From Paragorgia papillata (lineage: Eukaryota; Cnidaria; Anthozoa; Scleralcyonacea; Coralliidae), in contig JAWNZC010000106.1 of assembly GCA_035771165.1 (NCBI GenBank), positions 868,001-932,000 of the forward strand: DNA of 64,000 nt, read 5' to 3'. Below are positions 32,223 to 42,752 of the stretch, in pieces. Within the stretch, counting starts at the first letter, position 1. Each line of letters starts with the position of its first letter. The position numbers were made by a program, and so were the translations under genes. The notes under the pieces were generated by a model, which had not been told where the DNA came from, searched no databases, and saw only the letters and a program-made list of their open reading frames with translations.

Positions 32223-32521
32223 CTGGGAACAAAGCTGTTTGCCAGTCGTGTGGCCTTTCCCAGTCTGCAAAAGCATGTGCTACCTGCTGGTTGGCCCGAG
32301 TCCTTGTAAGACCAGATGATTCGTCACGAAACCTACGCCTTGTTTTGCCCAATGAAATGATAGAACGGTTCATTTCCATCACTGGTTCTACAGTGAAACT
32401 ACCCGAAGTTACCGAGGAAGGGTTAGTCTTGTCCATTCTGGATTCTTCTGCAAAAAAGTTTAAAATAACCTTTGACAATATCAATTATATGGTTACTGAT
32501 ATTTCAGTTTCACAAGACTAA
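32219..32521 (+). pseudogene. RPA-like zinc ribbon/OB fragment
   Basis: The frame from 32219 reads [20 protein letters not shown] and ATCWLARVLVRPD, a C-x2-C...C-x2-C cluster followed by a beta-rich segment resembling the C-terminal domain of replication protein A. Animal Helitrons often carry an RPA-like single-strand-DNA-binding gene, which suits this context. It overlaps the end of the DUF6570 frame by a few bases in another frame, so a deletion probably fused the two. Confidence 0.5.
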
Positions 32522-33433
32522 AGTTATTGAACTGCAAGCCATGTATGTTGAACTATTTGCATGTTATGGCTTATAAGTTGTGTTAACATTTTTGTTGATT
32601 AGCTGATGCTACTCTACACTTTTCTGCACTTAACCTCCCCCTATTTATGAAGCACAATGGACTTCAAGTTGGGTTTTTATAATTCGTTTATTTTGTTGGG
32701 TATAGTATGGGTTAAGAATGTGTTTGTCTACACTTTACATATATGTAACTTATTTGCACAATTATTCAGTCGATATTAAATTTTGTTACAATTTTATTAT
32801 GCTGTAACTAGTTAACGAAAATTATTTTTCTGTTAGGAAGAGAAAAGGTCAACTTACAATAATCTACCTACAGTTCATTATCCATCCTAGTATTTACCTA
32901 CCTTATACAATGATTTGCATCCATATTGATCAGGTCTGTTTAATATAACTTGCAATGGAATACAGTGCCGGTGTCACAGGAAATTTGCCGCCCCCCCCCC
33001 CGCCCTGAAAATTCTCGATTAACTATGAGCACTTGCACTCATAGTCTCATGTGCAAAACGACCCATATTGCTAATATCAATTAATGCAAATTACACCTCT
33101 ATGTATCTAGCAGTTCATATGTCGTACTATTCCTTCCCCCAAGGCAGCACTTCCTTGTGATAATAACTTCTAGTCTAATTGTCTTTCTACTCTCGTAAGC
33201 GACCACCCCGGAGATCGATGACAGACCTATGACAGACCAGACGGCAACAATGTTGGCTTTATTAGTTTGTATTTAATTTTAATATTTGATATGTACTTTA
33301 GCAATTTATACTGTAGCAATTTCCGCTATAGTTTCTATAATTTTTGCTATCATCACATATGCTTGTTCATGAAGCATGTATAGTGTATGAACTATGATTC
33401 TGTGACGACATCATATCCAAGTTTCACGATTTT
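32522..33433. other. Helitron tail and Tigger-2 interior, no gene seen
   Basis: AT-rich, with a poly-C tract at about 32990-33003, a hairpin at 33022-33045 and a Tigger-type CTCTCGTAAGCGACCACC motif near 33191. Confidence 0.5.
33022..33045. other. 8-bp stem hairpin
   Basis: ACTATGAG and CTCATAGT form a perfect stem around CACTTGCA. Hairpins near the 3' end are usual in Helitrons. I cannot see an unambiguous CTRR terminus after it, so the role is a guess. Confidence 0.35.
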
Positions 33434-34009
33434 TTATTGTAGCCAGGGTATAGATGTTTTACTGTCCCCACAATAAATATATTTACATGGGATCTCTAGA
33501 CCATATCCAGCGCCACGATTTACTCGCTTTCCAATGATAACGACTTTGCCTTTCTTTGTAGTTCGTTTCAAAAATTTGCTGACATGTCTTGCCATTCTCA
33601 AAGGAACATGTCCAACTATTTCATCGTGTTTACTGACGGTATTAGAATGATGGTTGGTTGTTGTTGTTCCATTCGATGTCTGGCTGTGCTGTTTGTCTTG
33701 TGTTAACGTTGTTAAAGGCCTGACAACCGCAACAGCATTTGAATCTTTTTCATTCCTTGGCTCTCGCTTCAGATTACGTTCCTCTCCTGGTAAGGGATTC
33801 CAATCTGTTTCATCCTTATAGAAATGATATCCCCTAATATAAGACTGAACAATGATACGAGAAAAAGATTGGTCTTCCATGTTTGGTAAATCCAGTCGGT
33901 TAACCTTTCCGATCTGAATGTCCCCGTCGGGCCGCAACAGGAGGCTGTAACACGAGGCTGTAAAATTGTAAAATGATACTTGTTTTGATGAGAACAAGGC
34001 AACAAGCAT
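33434..34009 (-). CDS. HIRAN-domain protein of Tigger-2
   Basis: 191 codons on the minus strand; the internal MEDQSFSRIIVQ is a plausible true start, since the domain begins there. Motifs match the Tigger-1 protein one for one: IRGYHFYKDE, LPGEERNLKREPRNEKDSNA, IVGHVPLRM, GKRVNRGAGYGLEIPCKYIY. A Thr/Asn/His-rich insert of about 30 residues (near TSNGTTTTNHHSN) interrupts the domain between the second and third motifs and is absent in Tigger-1. The gene points away from the transposase, about 120 bp from the next ORF. Known HIRAN domains bind 3' single-strand ends; the role here is unknown. Confidence 0.85.
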   Translation of the reverse strand: MLVALFSSKQVSFYNFTASCYSLLLRPDGDIQIGKVNRLDLPNMEDQSFSRIIVQSYIRGYHFYKDETDWNPLPGEERNLKREPRNEKDSNAVAVVRPLTTLTQDKQHSQTSNGTTTTNHHSNTVSKHDEIVGHVPLRMARHVSKFLKRTTKKGKVVIIGKRVNRGAGYGLEIPCKYIYCGDSKTSIPWLQ

Positions 34010-34128
34010 TCATGACTCATGAGTTGCATTACCACTGTTGTAATATTAGTGTGATCAATGTCGTAAACGTTTTCTTTGTGTAAACGGCATCTTGTCAGGA
34101 TGAGAAGAGCTGTAAGTTAGCGCACACG

Positions 34129-34437
34129 ATGGAAATGAGGCAATGTGTTAACTGTTCGAGTGTTACAAGCTACTCTTGTCTAAGCTGTGCAAAAGCTGTT
34201 TGTAACAAATCCCATGACTGTTCTGTCCCTGCTAATGAAGATGTTCTCGGCTGGAAAGCAGGCGTCTCAGTAAGTTACTGCCGCTTGTGTTACTCGTCAT
34301 CGAAAAATGACAAGGTTTACAACAAAGCTCCAGAAATTGCTCCACAGCACGTCAACGTTAGCGATCAATCTGCGAAATCGTCAAAGAAAGCGAAACAAAT
34401 TCCGAAAGTAGGTAACGCTGACGAAGAAGATGTTTAG
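34129..34437 (+). CDS. Cys-rich treble-clef-like protein or N-terminal domain of Tigger-2 transposase
   Basis: 102 codons starting MEMRQCVNC. Cys/His residues are arranged CVNC...CLSCAKAVC...HDC...CRLC over the first 60 residues, suggesting a B-box- or treble-clef-like zinc module. A Lys-rich acidic tail ends in a stop at 34435, immediately before the helix-turn-helix of the transposase (34440 onward, another frame). It may be a separate small protein, or the N-terminus of the transposase lost by a frameshift. No counterpart exists in Tigger-1. Confidence 0.5.
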   Translation: MEMRQCVNCSSVTSYSCLSCAKAVCNKSHDCSVPANEDVLGWKAGVSVSYCRLCYSSSKNDKVYNKAPEIAPQHVNVSDQSAKSSKKAKQIPKVGNADEEDV

Positions 34438-34439
34438 CG

Positions 34440-36006
34440 CTAAGTGAAAAGGTTGAGGTCATAAGAATATCTCAACAGAAAGGGGCCAGCGCTAGGAACT
34501 TAGCTGAACGATTCAAATGTGGTAGAACCCAGATACTAAAACAAAAACAAAACACTTGAGATGTGGTCATCCAACGAAGCGCCAAAGATTCAGAAAAGAT
34601 GCAACCACGAAAAGTTTAGCGAGATTAACCATTTGTTATGGCAATGGTATGTTAGAGCAAGAGAGTCAAACGTACCAATTAACGGTCCAATGCTGATGGA
34701 GGAAGCTCGGCTCATTGCAGATAGACTCGGTGAGAAGTCATTTCAGGGAACAGAAGGCTGGCTTACGAAATGGAAGCAACGGCATAACATAAAGCAAATG
34801 AACATTGCTGGAGAGGAGGGAGATGTGAATCAAGAGACCGTGGAAAGCTGGCAAGAGCGCGTCAAAGAGCTAACAAGAAACTACGCCACAGAAGATGTTT
34901 GGAATCAAGATGAAACTGGCACATTCTGGAGAACCTTGCCAGCGAAATCCTTAGGAGTGAAGGGTAAACGTTGCCGTGGTGGTAAGAACGCAAAACAAAG
35001 AGTTACTGCAGCATTTTTTGTGAATGCAGCCGGTGGAAAGGAAAGTCCTGTGCTTATTGGTCGCAGCAAAAAACCAAGGTGTTTTGCAAAACTGAAGGAC
35101 ATCTCCAGTCCATGTGGAGCCCAGTATTTCAGCAACGACAAGGCTTGGATGCGATCGGACATTATGATAAACGTTCTCACAAAGCTAAACAATCGTATGA
35201 AACGTGATGATCGGCATATTGTTTTGTTTATCGATAATGCACCTTGTCACCCCCAGTCGTTGAAAGGCATGTTTTCAAACATAGAAGTTCAATTCCTGCC
35301 AGTGAATACAACATCAAGAACCCAGCCGCTGGACGCCGGGATCATTAAAACGTGGAAGGTATATTACAGAAGAAAGCTATTGCGATATATTGTGAGTCAG
35401 ATTGAGGGAGGGAAAAAGGCAAGCGAAATCGTCAAGTCAGTGAATCTTTTAATGGCTGTAAGGTGGATGGTAAGTGCGTGGGAAGAAGTTCGGCCCGAAA
35501 TTATTATAAAGTGCTTTAGGCACGTGGGCATGTACCCTGATGAGCAAGAAAGAATGAATGCTGACGAAGACGATGATCCTTTTGCTGGGGAAGAATTGCT
35601 CGACGCTCTTGAAACCAGAATTTCACAAGGCCTGGATGTTGCCAATATTGATGACGACGTTCCCGCATACCAGGAATCAGTTTATATATCCGATCCAAAT
35701 TGGAAAGATATTTTGCGCGACGAAATTGTGGAAGATTATTTCCAGAGTCAGAGCCCTGATGTTGTCGATAGTAATGACGAAGAGGGTTTAAACATAGATT
35801 TTGACCCTCCTTTACAGACCCCTGCCGTTTGTTCTGTTAGCGGGGCACTTGGGCTTGCCAACCAATTGGCAGAATTTGCGGATTGGCAGGGAAACGAAGA
35901 GCTGGCTAATGTAGTTGCACATGTAAGTGACATCCTAGTCGATTTTCGAATGAAATCGCTGACACAATCCAGTATCACTAACTATTTAACTACTAAGTTG
36001 CAATAA
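34440..36006 (+). pseudogene. Tigger-2 DDD transposase, N-terminal frameshift
   Basis: From 34440 one frame encodes a Psq-like helix-turn-helix (SARNLAERFKCGRTQIL). After an A-rich run at 34536-34552 the frame shifts and continues from 34561 for 481 intact codons. Motifs are GWLTKWKQRHNIKQ (CENP-B-like DNA binding), WNQDETGTFW (first Asp), VLFIDNAPCHPQSLK (second) and NTTSRTQPLDAGIIKTWK (third), followed by an acidic tail. Except for the single shift it looks complete, so recent activity is possible. It is clearly homologous to Tigger-1 but diverged along its whole length. Confidence 0.9.
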
Positions 36007-36735
<729 letters not shown>

Positions 36736-36739
36736 TTGA

Positions 36740-37182
36740 TTCAAAAACTTATTTATTTAGAAAGGCCTATGAGTCTTAGTCTTGTAACATATCTTTTAAC
36801 TTAAGGTGTTTTTTTAGTAATTAGTTGTAATATTCTACACCACGCTTTAGAATATTTATAGTTTTAGCATGTTAAATTCAAATATTGTTATTATATGCTG
36901 ACCCATACTTGCCAGGCATAGTTGATTCTATCGCAAATAAAGAACCATGGGAACCTAGCTCTAAAAGCTGTCAAGCGAATATCCCAGTTGACTTGTCTGG
37001 TGCCTCTAATGAACATCAGTAATACACCTGTTTGAATATAAAAACTGTATTGTGTGTTTAAGTAGCCACATATGTGAATATACAAATATGAAATACAGTT
37101 GTTTACTTAGATACACTGTACATATAAGTACCCAGTATTTCATGCGCCCTCCATTATTACATACATTTTCTCATATTTACAG
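36740..37182. other. no gene seen
   Basis: AT-rich sequence before a splice acceptor (CATATTTACAG) at 37182. A real upstream exon may exist but shows no motif. Confidence 0.4.
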
Positions 37183-37749
37183 ATTAGGACATGGGTGAAA
37201 CTTTTCCTTAGTCTTGCCAAGAAAAGAAAAGGCTATGGGAAAGCCAACGTCACACCATACATGCATGCTGCTGTGTATCATGTGAGAAATGTCCTCGAAC
37301 AATATGGGAATATAAAGCAGTTCTCCGGACAAGGTAAAATTATCTCGTATTATATTTATTATAATTATAATTATTAAATTTATTTATTATAATTATTTCG
37401 TAAGTATTTTTGTTGGGTTTTTGTCATAAATTACAGGTGTAGAAAAGAACAATGATGTTGCTCGGAATGTTGTACGAAGGAAATGCAATAATTGGGACAG
37501 TGCAGCAGATGTGCTGCGTACTGAGCATCGTCAGGCAGTTCTTGGTCATAGAGAGCGAGTTAAAAGGCTATATGTTAAAAAAAGTAATTCATACTGGGAA
37601 ATTGAAAAGAGAGAGATTTGCAAGAAAAAGAAGTAGTGAGCAATGTGGTTGTACGTGTAGATGTGGACAACCAAACACCAGCAACAACTATGGGTAATCA
37701 AGTAACAAAGAGGAAAGCCAAAGCAAAAGGAACAGCAAAGAAAAAAAAG
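37183..37749 (+). CDS. fragment of a spliced gene of unknown function
   Basis: Exon 37183-37333 starts after the acceptor TTTACAG and ends at the donor AAG/GTAAAAT. It encodes KRKGYGKANVTPYMHAAVYH and VRNVLEQYGNIKQFSGQG. The second exon begins at 37437 after TTACAG, in phase, and continues VEKNNDVARNVVRR and HRERVKRLYVKKSNSYWEI. A frame slip in an A-rich run near 37623-37633 separates this from a Lys-rich tail (KRKAKAKGTAKKKK) that ends at a GTGAAA donor. The basic composition suggests nucleic acid binding. I do not recognise the family; its domains upstream and downstream are not identifiable. Confidence 0.55.
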
Positions 37750-38029
37750 GTGAAATGTGACATTTTAATTTTATTCTAGTTTGATTGTAGAATACGTGTC
37801 CACTTTCAAAACTTTGCTTGAACATTGACGAATAACCAAAATTTCACCCAATATAATTACTTTGTTCTTTAAAGTCACTCAGCCATCTAGTTTCATATAG
37901 AACAACATATTTGTGCAATTTCATCTTTATGTTTTAGGTTTTAACTGTTTTGAAAGTGTTTCCAGACTTATTTTTGCATGTAAATGAAAGTGGACAGGTA
38001 TCCTATAGTCATTACATTATTCTGTTGCA

Positions 38030-38693
38030 ACTTTAATGACATCTATGGACAGTTTTTCAAACGGTGCTGTACTACGTGGTATTACAGTTCCACTTTCATC
38101 CAGTGTAAAAAGGAACGTAACTTTACAGGATAGTGCATTGCCATGCCCTGCCCATGCCTGTCAAGTCTCTGATCCCATTCCTCACCAAAATACTCACGAG
38201 GGAAGTCTTGTTTCGCAAGTACTTGCCAGCGCCCAAGTCTGTACCCTTTAGCCGAGAACAGTGCCTTATAAACATCCCTCCTAAAATGTACAGTAACTAG
38301 TAAATTCGATTTAATTTAAATTTCCGTACCTGATGCAAGCCTCAGTTATATTTTCTTCAGGTTCGTAGGATGCTTGATATCTTGAACAACCTTCCCACAA
38401 TACAAGATATTCTTTCTCCTCCTGCAAGAAATCAATTATTCGCAATAATTGAATAAAATACGCCAAAACTCCTGGTAAAATGTTAAATAGTATTAAAGTA
38501 ATTAAACATATATGATATATACTAAGCACAGCAAACTACTTACATTCGGCTGAGCTCTCTCACCAATCAGATGTTCGACGACAAAGTATTCTCCATGTTG
38601 CAGCAATAATCTCCTTCTTTTATTTCTTTTACTCTCGTAGAAATCTGCAGTACTCGTATTGTTTAGCTCCTTGTAGAATGCCATGGCGGCCAT
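38030..38693 (-). CDS. chromodomain protein, partial spliced gene
   Basis: Exon 1 (38544-38693, 50 codons from ATG) ends EYFVVEHLIGERAQPN at a GTAAGT donor. Exon 2 (38330-38421) opens after TTGCAG with EEKEYLVLWEGCSRYQASYE and PEENITEACI and ends at GTACGG. Joined, these give the chromodomain pattern: Y/F-V-V-E, EYLV-x-W, a final W/Y-E-P-E-E-N-I helix. Exon 3 (from 38280) continues RDVYKALFSAKGYRLGRWQV and then loses frame in a T-rich stretch near 38150. Chromodomains bind methylated histone tails. It could be a host gene or an integrase-associated domain; no transposon termini are evident. Confidence 0.65.
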
Positions 38694-38886
38694 TCACATG
38701 ATGATTATGCACGAAACCGTGAAAATGTATTGTTGGTAGTCTGGGTACTAGTATAGTGCTACACCCCCGCCACGCCACCTAAATGTCTTTCATTTCTCGC
38801 CATGAATACAAACTGTTCTTTTGCTCTACCGAAAACAGAATTCCAATATCTCACAATATGTAGATTCTTTGAAATACATCCTTAAT

Positions 38887-39065
38887 AGTTATACTATCGA
38901 CATAATTCTTGGTGACTTCAATATTAATTACTTCAATGACAATCAAGTTAAACCACTCAAATCTTAATTTCTTAATAAAAAATTAATGGAATCTTTCAAT
39001 TACACTCAGATTGTCACAAAACCTACGTTTATTTCTTCCGGAAGCTTATTAGACATGTGTATTTC
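38887..39065 (+). pseudogene. L2/CR1-type endonuclease fragment
   Basis: Plus-strand frame with DIILGDFNINYFNDN, then KLMESFNYTQIVTKPTF and SSGSLLDMCIS. This is the APE-type endonuclease signature (GDFN, then T.P....LD) of non-LTR retrotransposons. A stop (TAA) lies inside, and the rest of the enzyme is absent. Confidence 0.75.
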
Positions 39066-39817
39066 AAATAATTGAGAATTATGTAGTCAATGTGTATTGT
39101 TCTGATCATGATGCTGTTAAAATCACAAATAAAATATTGTAACTCGAAAACATTTTCGTCATGTACTTAATTATAAATGAATAATATAAAATTTGACTGA
39201 GCATTTGTAAACAAGTTTTTCAAATATATCATGAAGGTAGTAACGGCATGGCACATGTTTGCAAATTAATGATATTTATCAATAAACTTTACTATGAATG
39301 AAATATCCCTTCACAGATAGCCTATACTGTAGTTACACTGCAGTTGGCATGGCCTGCGGAACCTACTTGGTGCATCCGTCCTGAAAAGGACTAATACACC
39401 ACCTGCATGGACAACCTGAACCACGCCCATGGCCCACAGGACAACAAATTAACGTAAGTAAAAAATACTCAATTGTTACTTCTTAATGTAATTACTGTCC
39501 TTCTAATACTTTAAGTCCTCAAGCACATGAAGCTTTTTTAACCCATATTTGTTTTCTCTGACTTTGAAATTATGCGGGTTGTATGATCTGGGGATGTGAT
39601 TATAATCTTCAACTTTACTTTCTTCAAAACATGATCTTTTAAAATTTCCGTATGGTATTATATCCAATTAAGCAGGTAAGTGCTTCTTGTCTTGCAAATG
39701 TTCGATATTCGATGGGCTTCCCATCCACCCAATCCAGACGCTCATAAAACATTGAAACTTATATTTCACTTTCTTTATTTCCTCTCTTTTTTATTATAGA
39801 ATATTATCCAGTAAAAA

Positions 39818-40077
39818 TCAATGCCCAGCAAAATATACGAAGCAAAGCCATAAGTTAGGTTAGGTTAAAATGTAAACTTTTGTTCACAACACTATTATTG
39901 TCTTACCCAAAATATTTCGTTCACAACTGCAGACAGTATGACTGAGGCAGTCTACAGTTGTAGACGAAATATTTTGGGAAAGACAATATAGTGTTGTGAT
40001 CAAAAGTTTACATGTAAGGAAATCCAAAATTTTATTTTCACTTATGGCTTTGCTTCGTATATTTTTCTGGGCATTGA
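39818..40077. mobile_element. foldback MITE, 260 bp
   Basis: TCAATGCCCAGCAAAATATA at the left is the complement of TATATTTTTCTGGGCATTGA at the right. The arms carry on inward through GAAGCAAAGCCATAAG and GTAAACTTTTG to a centre near 39950. No clear target duplication and no coding capacity. Confidence 0.75.
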
Positions 40078-40132
40078 TAATTTATCAAGATTTTGAACAT
40101 GTATAAAATTATGTAGTTTATTTGTAGGCCAC

Positions 40133-40741
40133 CATGTCATCCCTTTTCAATTTCGTCCTCGATTCTTGAGAAATGGGACCAGACCGGAATCTTTTATTCG
40201 AGGCGTAGTAACCTCTCCAGAAGTCACTTGCCTTCTTTGCCCTTGCCATTGTGATTTCACGGATGAATTTTCGCTAGAAAAGGTAAAATTATCACATGAT
40301 AATAATTCTATCGTAGTGGACATGTCATATATGAGAGATACTATATTGTATATATGGTATGGTGAAAATACTATATATGGTATGGCATGGTGAAATACAT
40401 CTTAAGGTTTAAAAGCAAGTTAATTTGGTTTGGTTTTATCATTATTTATCAATTAATAAATATAATTCTTATATAATTCTGGAGCACTGGAAAAAGAGAA
40501 ACAAAGGAACATTTGCCTGATATTATTTGTGGCCAGCAGTATGTTTATAGACTTGCCGAAGAATATAGAAAAACGCCAACCAAAGAGCTGAAACGAAACG
40601 TTGAGTGTGCAAAAACATCTGTGTTGACAACAACCAGTGAAAATACTTGTAGAAGTAGAAAGAAACCTGTAAATCGAAATATATTTGACTTTTCAGCTGT
40701 GAGCCAATCAATTTGCAGAAAATTAAAAATGATTTATTACT
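40133..40741 (+). other. possible exons, unassigned
   Basis: After an acceptor-like TTTGTAG (40127-40133) a frame reads RPRFLRNGTRPESFIRG and VTCLLCPCHCDFTDEF, ending near a GTAAAA donor at about 40283. A second frame at 40513-40743 is Lys/Arg-rich. Neither is recognised. They may belong to the gene at 37183-37749. Confidence 0.3.
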
Positions 40742-40864
40742 GAAACAGTTTCACGCGATAACCAATTAATGTTTACGTGTATGAAAGGGTTTCAGTCGAT
40801 GACCAATGAAGCCTCCGGGATTTAATTATTCCCTGGAGGCTTGAAACCGTTTCTGGTTTTGTCC
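40742..40864. repeat. 123-bp MITE-like repeat, copy 1
   Basis: Ends GAAACAGTTTCACG and CTTGAAACCGTTTCTGG form a short inverted repeat. An inverted, diverged second copy lies at 51324-51448. Both contain the palindromic AATAATTAAATCCC region. Confidence 0.65.
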
Positions 40865-41104
40865 TGTATATATATATATATATATATAAATATATGTTAT
40901 AAATTAACCACAAATATCAACTTGTTTGACTCATTCTACATGTAATGGTCGTATAAAGCCGCATGTTCAGCCATCAGGTTGAGTCAACTGGCAGAAAATC
41001 AAAACAACCGATAACAATGAATGTAGAAGAGGTAGTTTTCATAATGGCCCTCCTACAGAAGACTAATTACAAAAGAAAGAAATAGAAATAAATAGGTATG
41101 TGTA

Positions 41105-41560
41105 TCAGTATGTCTTGTAGGTCTGAAAGTGGTCTAGTGAGAAGTTCTTAATGAGATATTGTTTATATAAATACTTTCTAAAATTAGTATGAGAGATAAT
41201 TTCCCGACAACTAGGATGAAGGACGTTCCACAAACGGCAAGCGCTTGAATGAAACGTTTTTAAGCCAGAGTTTCTTTTGCAAGCTGGTATTGTTATATTA
41301 TTAGTTGAGGCAGATCTTGTGCTATACTTATGAGTGTTTCTAATATATTCAATATATGTATTAAAGTAATCTGGGCAATGGCCTTGACTTATTTTATGAA
41401 GCATATAAAGTTTCTTAATGCATATAATATCATCTATGGGAAGCCAACCCAGTTTGTTAAAGAGCTTAACTGAGTTGTCATTCATAGTGGCATCTAGGAT
41501 TAACCTAGCACATCGTTTCTGTAATCTTAGAAGTCTCTGAAGATACAACAAAACAAAATG
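41105..41560 (-). pseudogene. L2/CR1-type reverse transcriptase C-terminal tail
   Basis: Minus-strand sequence RLLRLQKRCARLILDA, then FNKLGWLPIDD, LYMLHKISQG and a final SSACRLWNVLHPSCREI. This is the usual C-terminal tail of CR1/L2-clade RT proteins. It is fused in frame to the OTU fragment upstream, so a truncated insertion into that gene is likely. Confidence 0.75.
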
Positions 41561-42407
41561 ATAAGACAGATTTGACAGATACATACATTCTTTTGTGGGA
41601 CCTGCTTCAGGGTGATGCGGATACCATCTGTAATTCTTCCCCGGTTTCACAAATACCCAAATTGACGTTTGAAAAAATTCTGCTGTCGCAAATATTTCAT
41701 TTTCGGATACCCAAATTCCGGATTTCTTCATTTGTGACTTCTTCAGGTGGTCGGAAACCCTTTCCCCGACAATCGTTTTCCCGAGGTCTTCCCAACCACT
41801 CTCCATATACGTACGAGACAATTATATGTCAAACTTCTTCATGTTGGTTACCGCTCCCTGTCAACCAAAACGAAATGGCACGAAAATAGCAATTTCCGTC
41901 GGCTTTGATCGACTTTCGAGTAGTTGGTGGACTTGTTAATGTAAAATGTTTTTTTAAGCCTTCTGGTTTGGCGTGCGTGGGTTGTACAAGAACAAGGCCA
42001 TGATCTCGACACTTATCTTGTTGCCAGGATTCGTTTACAGGCCAAAAATATTTATTATTTTCTTTTGGCTGATTACCTGACAATATAATAATGTCATTAT
42101 CGTCTTGTCCATTTTCGTCTTGTCCATCCGTACCCGACTTTCTCCCTTTGAAATATTGTTTTTTGTATTTTTTAAACTTTTTGTGGATACTTTGATACGG
42201 TTGAATCATTATAAAGTGTTTGCCTTCTGCTCTGATGTCAACGAGAGAAAGTATGAACTTTTTCTCAATGACATCGGAATCTTTCATTTGTGGCCAGCGC
42301 CAAATTTCGCCAACTTTCTCCAAAAAGTTGATACTGTATAGTTGACTTTCTGACTCCACATGGGTCACCTGGCCGATAAAAAATTGTTGCTCATATGCCA
42401 CAGCCAC
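41560..42407 (-). pseudogene. OTU-type cysteine protease, disrupted by L2 insertion
   Basis: On the minus strand, 192 codons (41829-42407) start with a beta-rich N-terminal region (FFIGQVTHVESESQLYSINF). They end with the OTU nucleophile motif KADGNCYFRAISFWLTG. A stop and shift near 41825 follow. The next frame completes the OTU fold with WVSENEIFATAEFFQTSIWV and a candidate catalytic His in LSNLSYHFVLL. The last strand runs straight into L2 sequence at about 41560. OTU proteases remove ubiquitin. It lies directly beside a Polinton end fragment (42480-44174) in the same orientation, and may be cargo of that element (inference). Confidence 0.7.
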
Positions 42408-42479
42408 CCAATTGAATTATTTTACTTCTTCATTTTCCTAAAAGTGTGAATCATTAACTTGGTAAGCAACGGAACCGGT

Positions 42480-42752
42480 TTAACCATTACATGTGCTATA
42501 AGTTTTAAAATCCTTCACTTCGTAGTACGATCTCCATTGTTCATCATCTGTTAGGCAACTATGTTGTTTCTGACTAGGATGGTTATTCCTACAACCGTTG
42601 CACTTTTCACGACAAAGCTTCGAATATTCTTCCCACAAAGTCTCATTGTAAATAGCCTCAAACACTGAAAATAATTTTTCATATAAACCCTCCATCTCTG
42701 CGGTCTTACTCCAACAAGCAGTAATCGAATAAAGCAACCCAGTGTTATACAT
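42480..42752 (-). CDS. Cys-rich Polinton-arm protein, C-terminally altered
   Basis: 90 codons: MEGLYEKLFSVFEAIYNETL, then EKCNGCRNNHPSQKQHSC, then DDEQWRSYYEVKDF and a different C-terminus. The first about 70 residues match the 172-residue protein at 59264-59782. The four Cys plus His (C-x3-C-x2-C...H...HSC) suggest zinc binding. Its tail KTYSTCNG replaces the DERIWIEF region, so the protein is truncated or belongs to another subfamily. Confidence 0.5.
   Translation of the reverse strand: MYNTGLLYSITACWSKTAEMEGLYEKLFSVFEAIYNETLWEEYSKLCREKCNGCRNNHPSQKQHSCLTDDEQWRSYYEVKDFKTYSTCNG

Larger units (their letters stand above)
29450..33190 (+). mobile_element. Helitron-type remnant inserted in Tigger-2
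   Basis: The segment holds an ORF with a 2A motif and a papain-like/OTU-like domain, a DUF6570-type domain that in other animals sits at the N-terminus of Helitron helicases, and a zinc-ribbon/OB segment resembling the RPA-like proteins of Helitrons. No Rep HUH motif or helicase is present, so the middle has been deleted. Exact borders are uncertain. Tigger-specific GTAAGCGGCC motifs resume near 33190. A small hairpin at 33022-33045 may be part of a Helitron 3' end. Confidence 0.55.

Noticed and set aside
33022..33045. Definite Helitron 3' terminus
   Set aside because: The hairpin is good but no clear CTRR end or A/T insertion site follows at the right distance.
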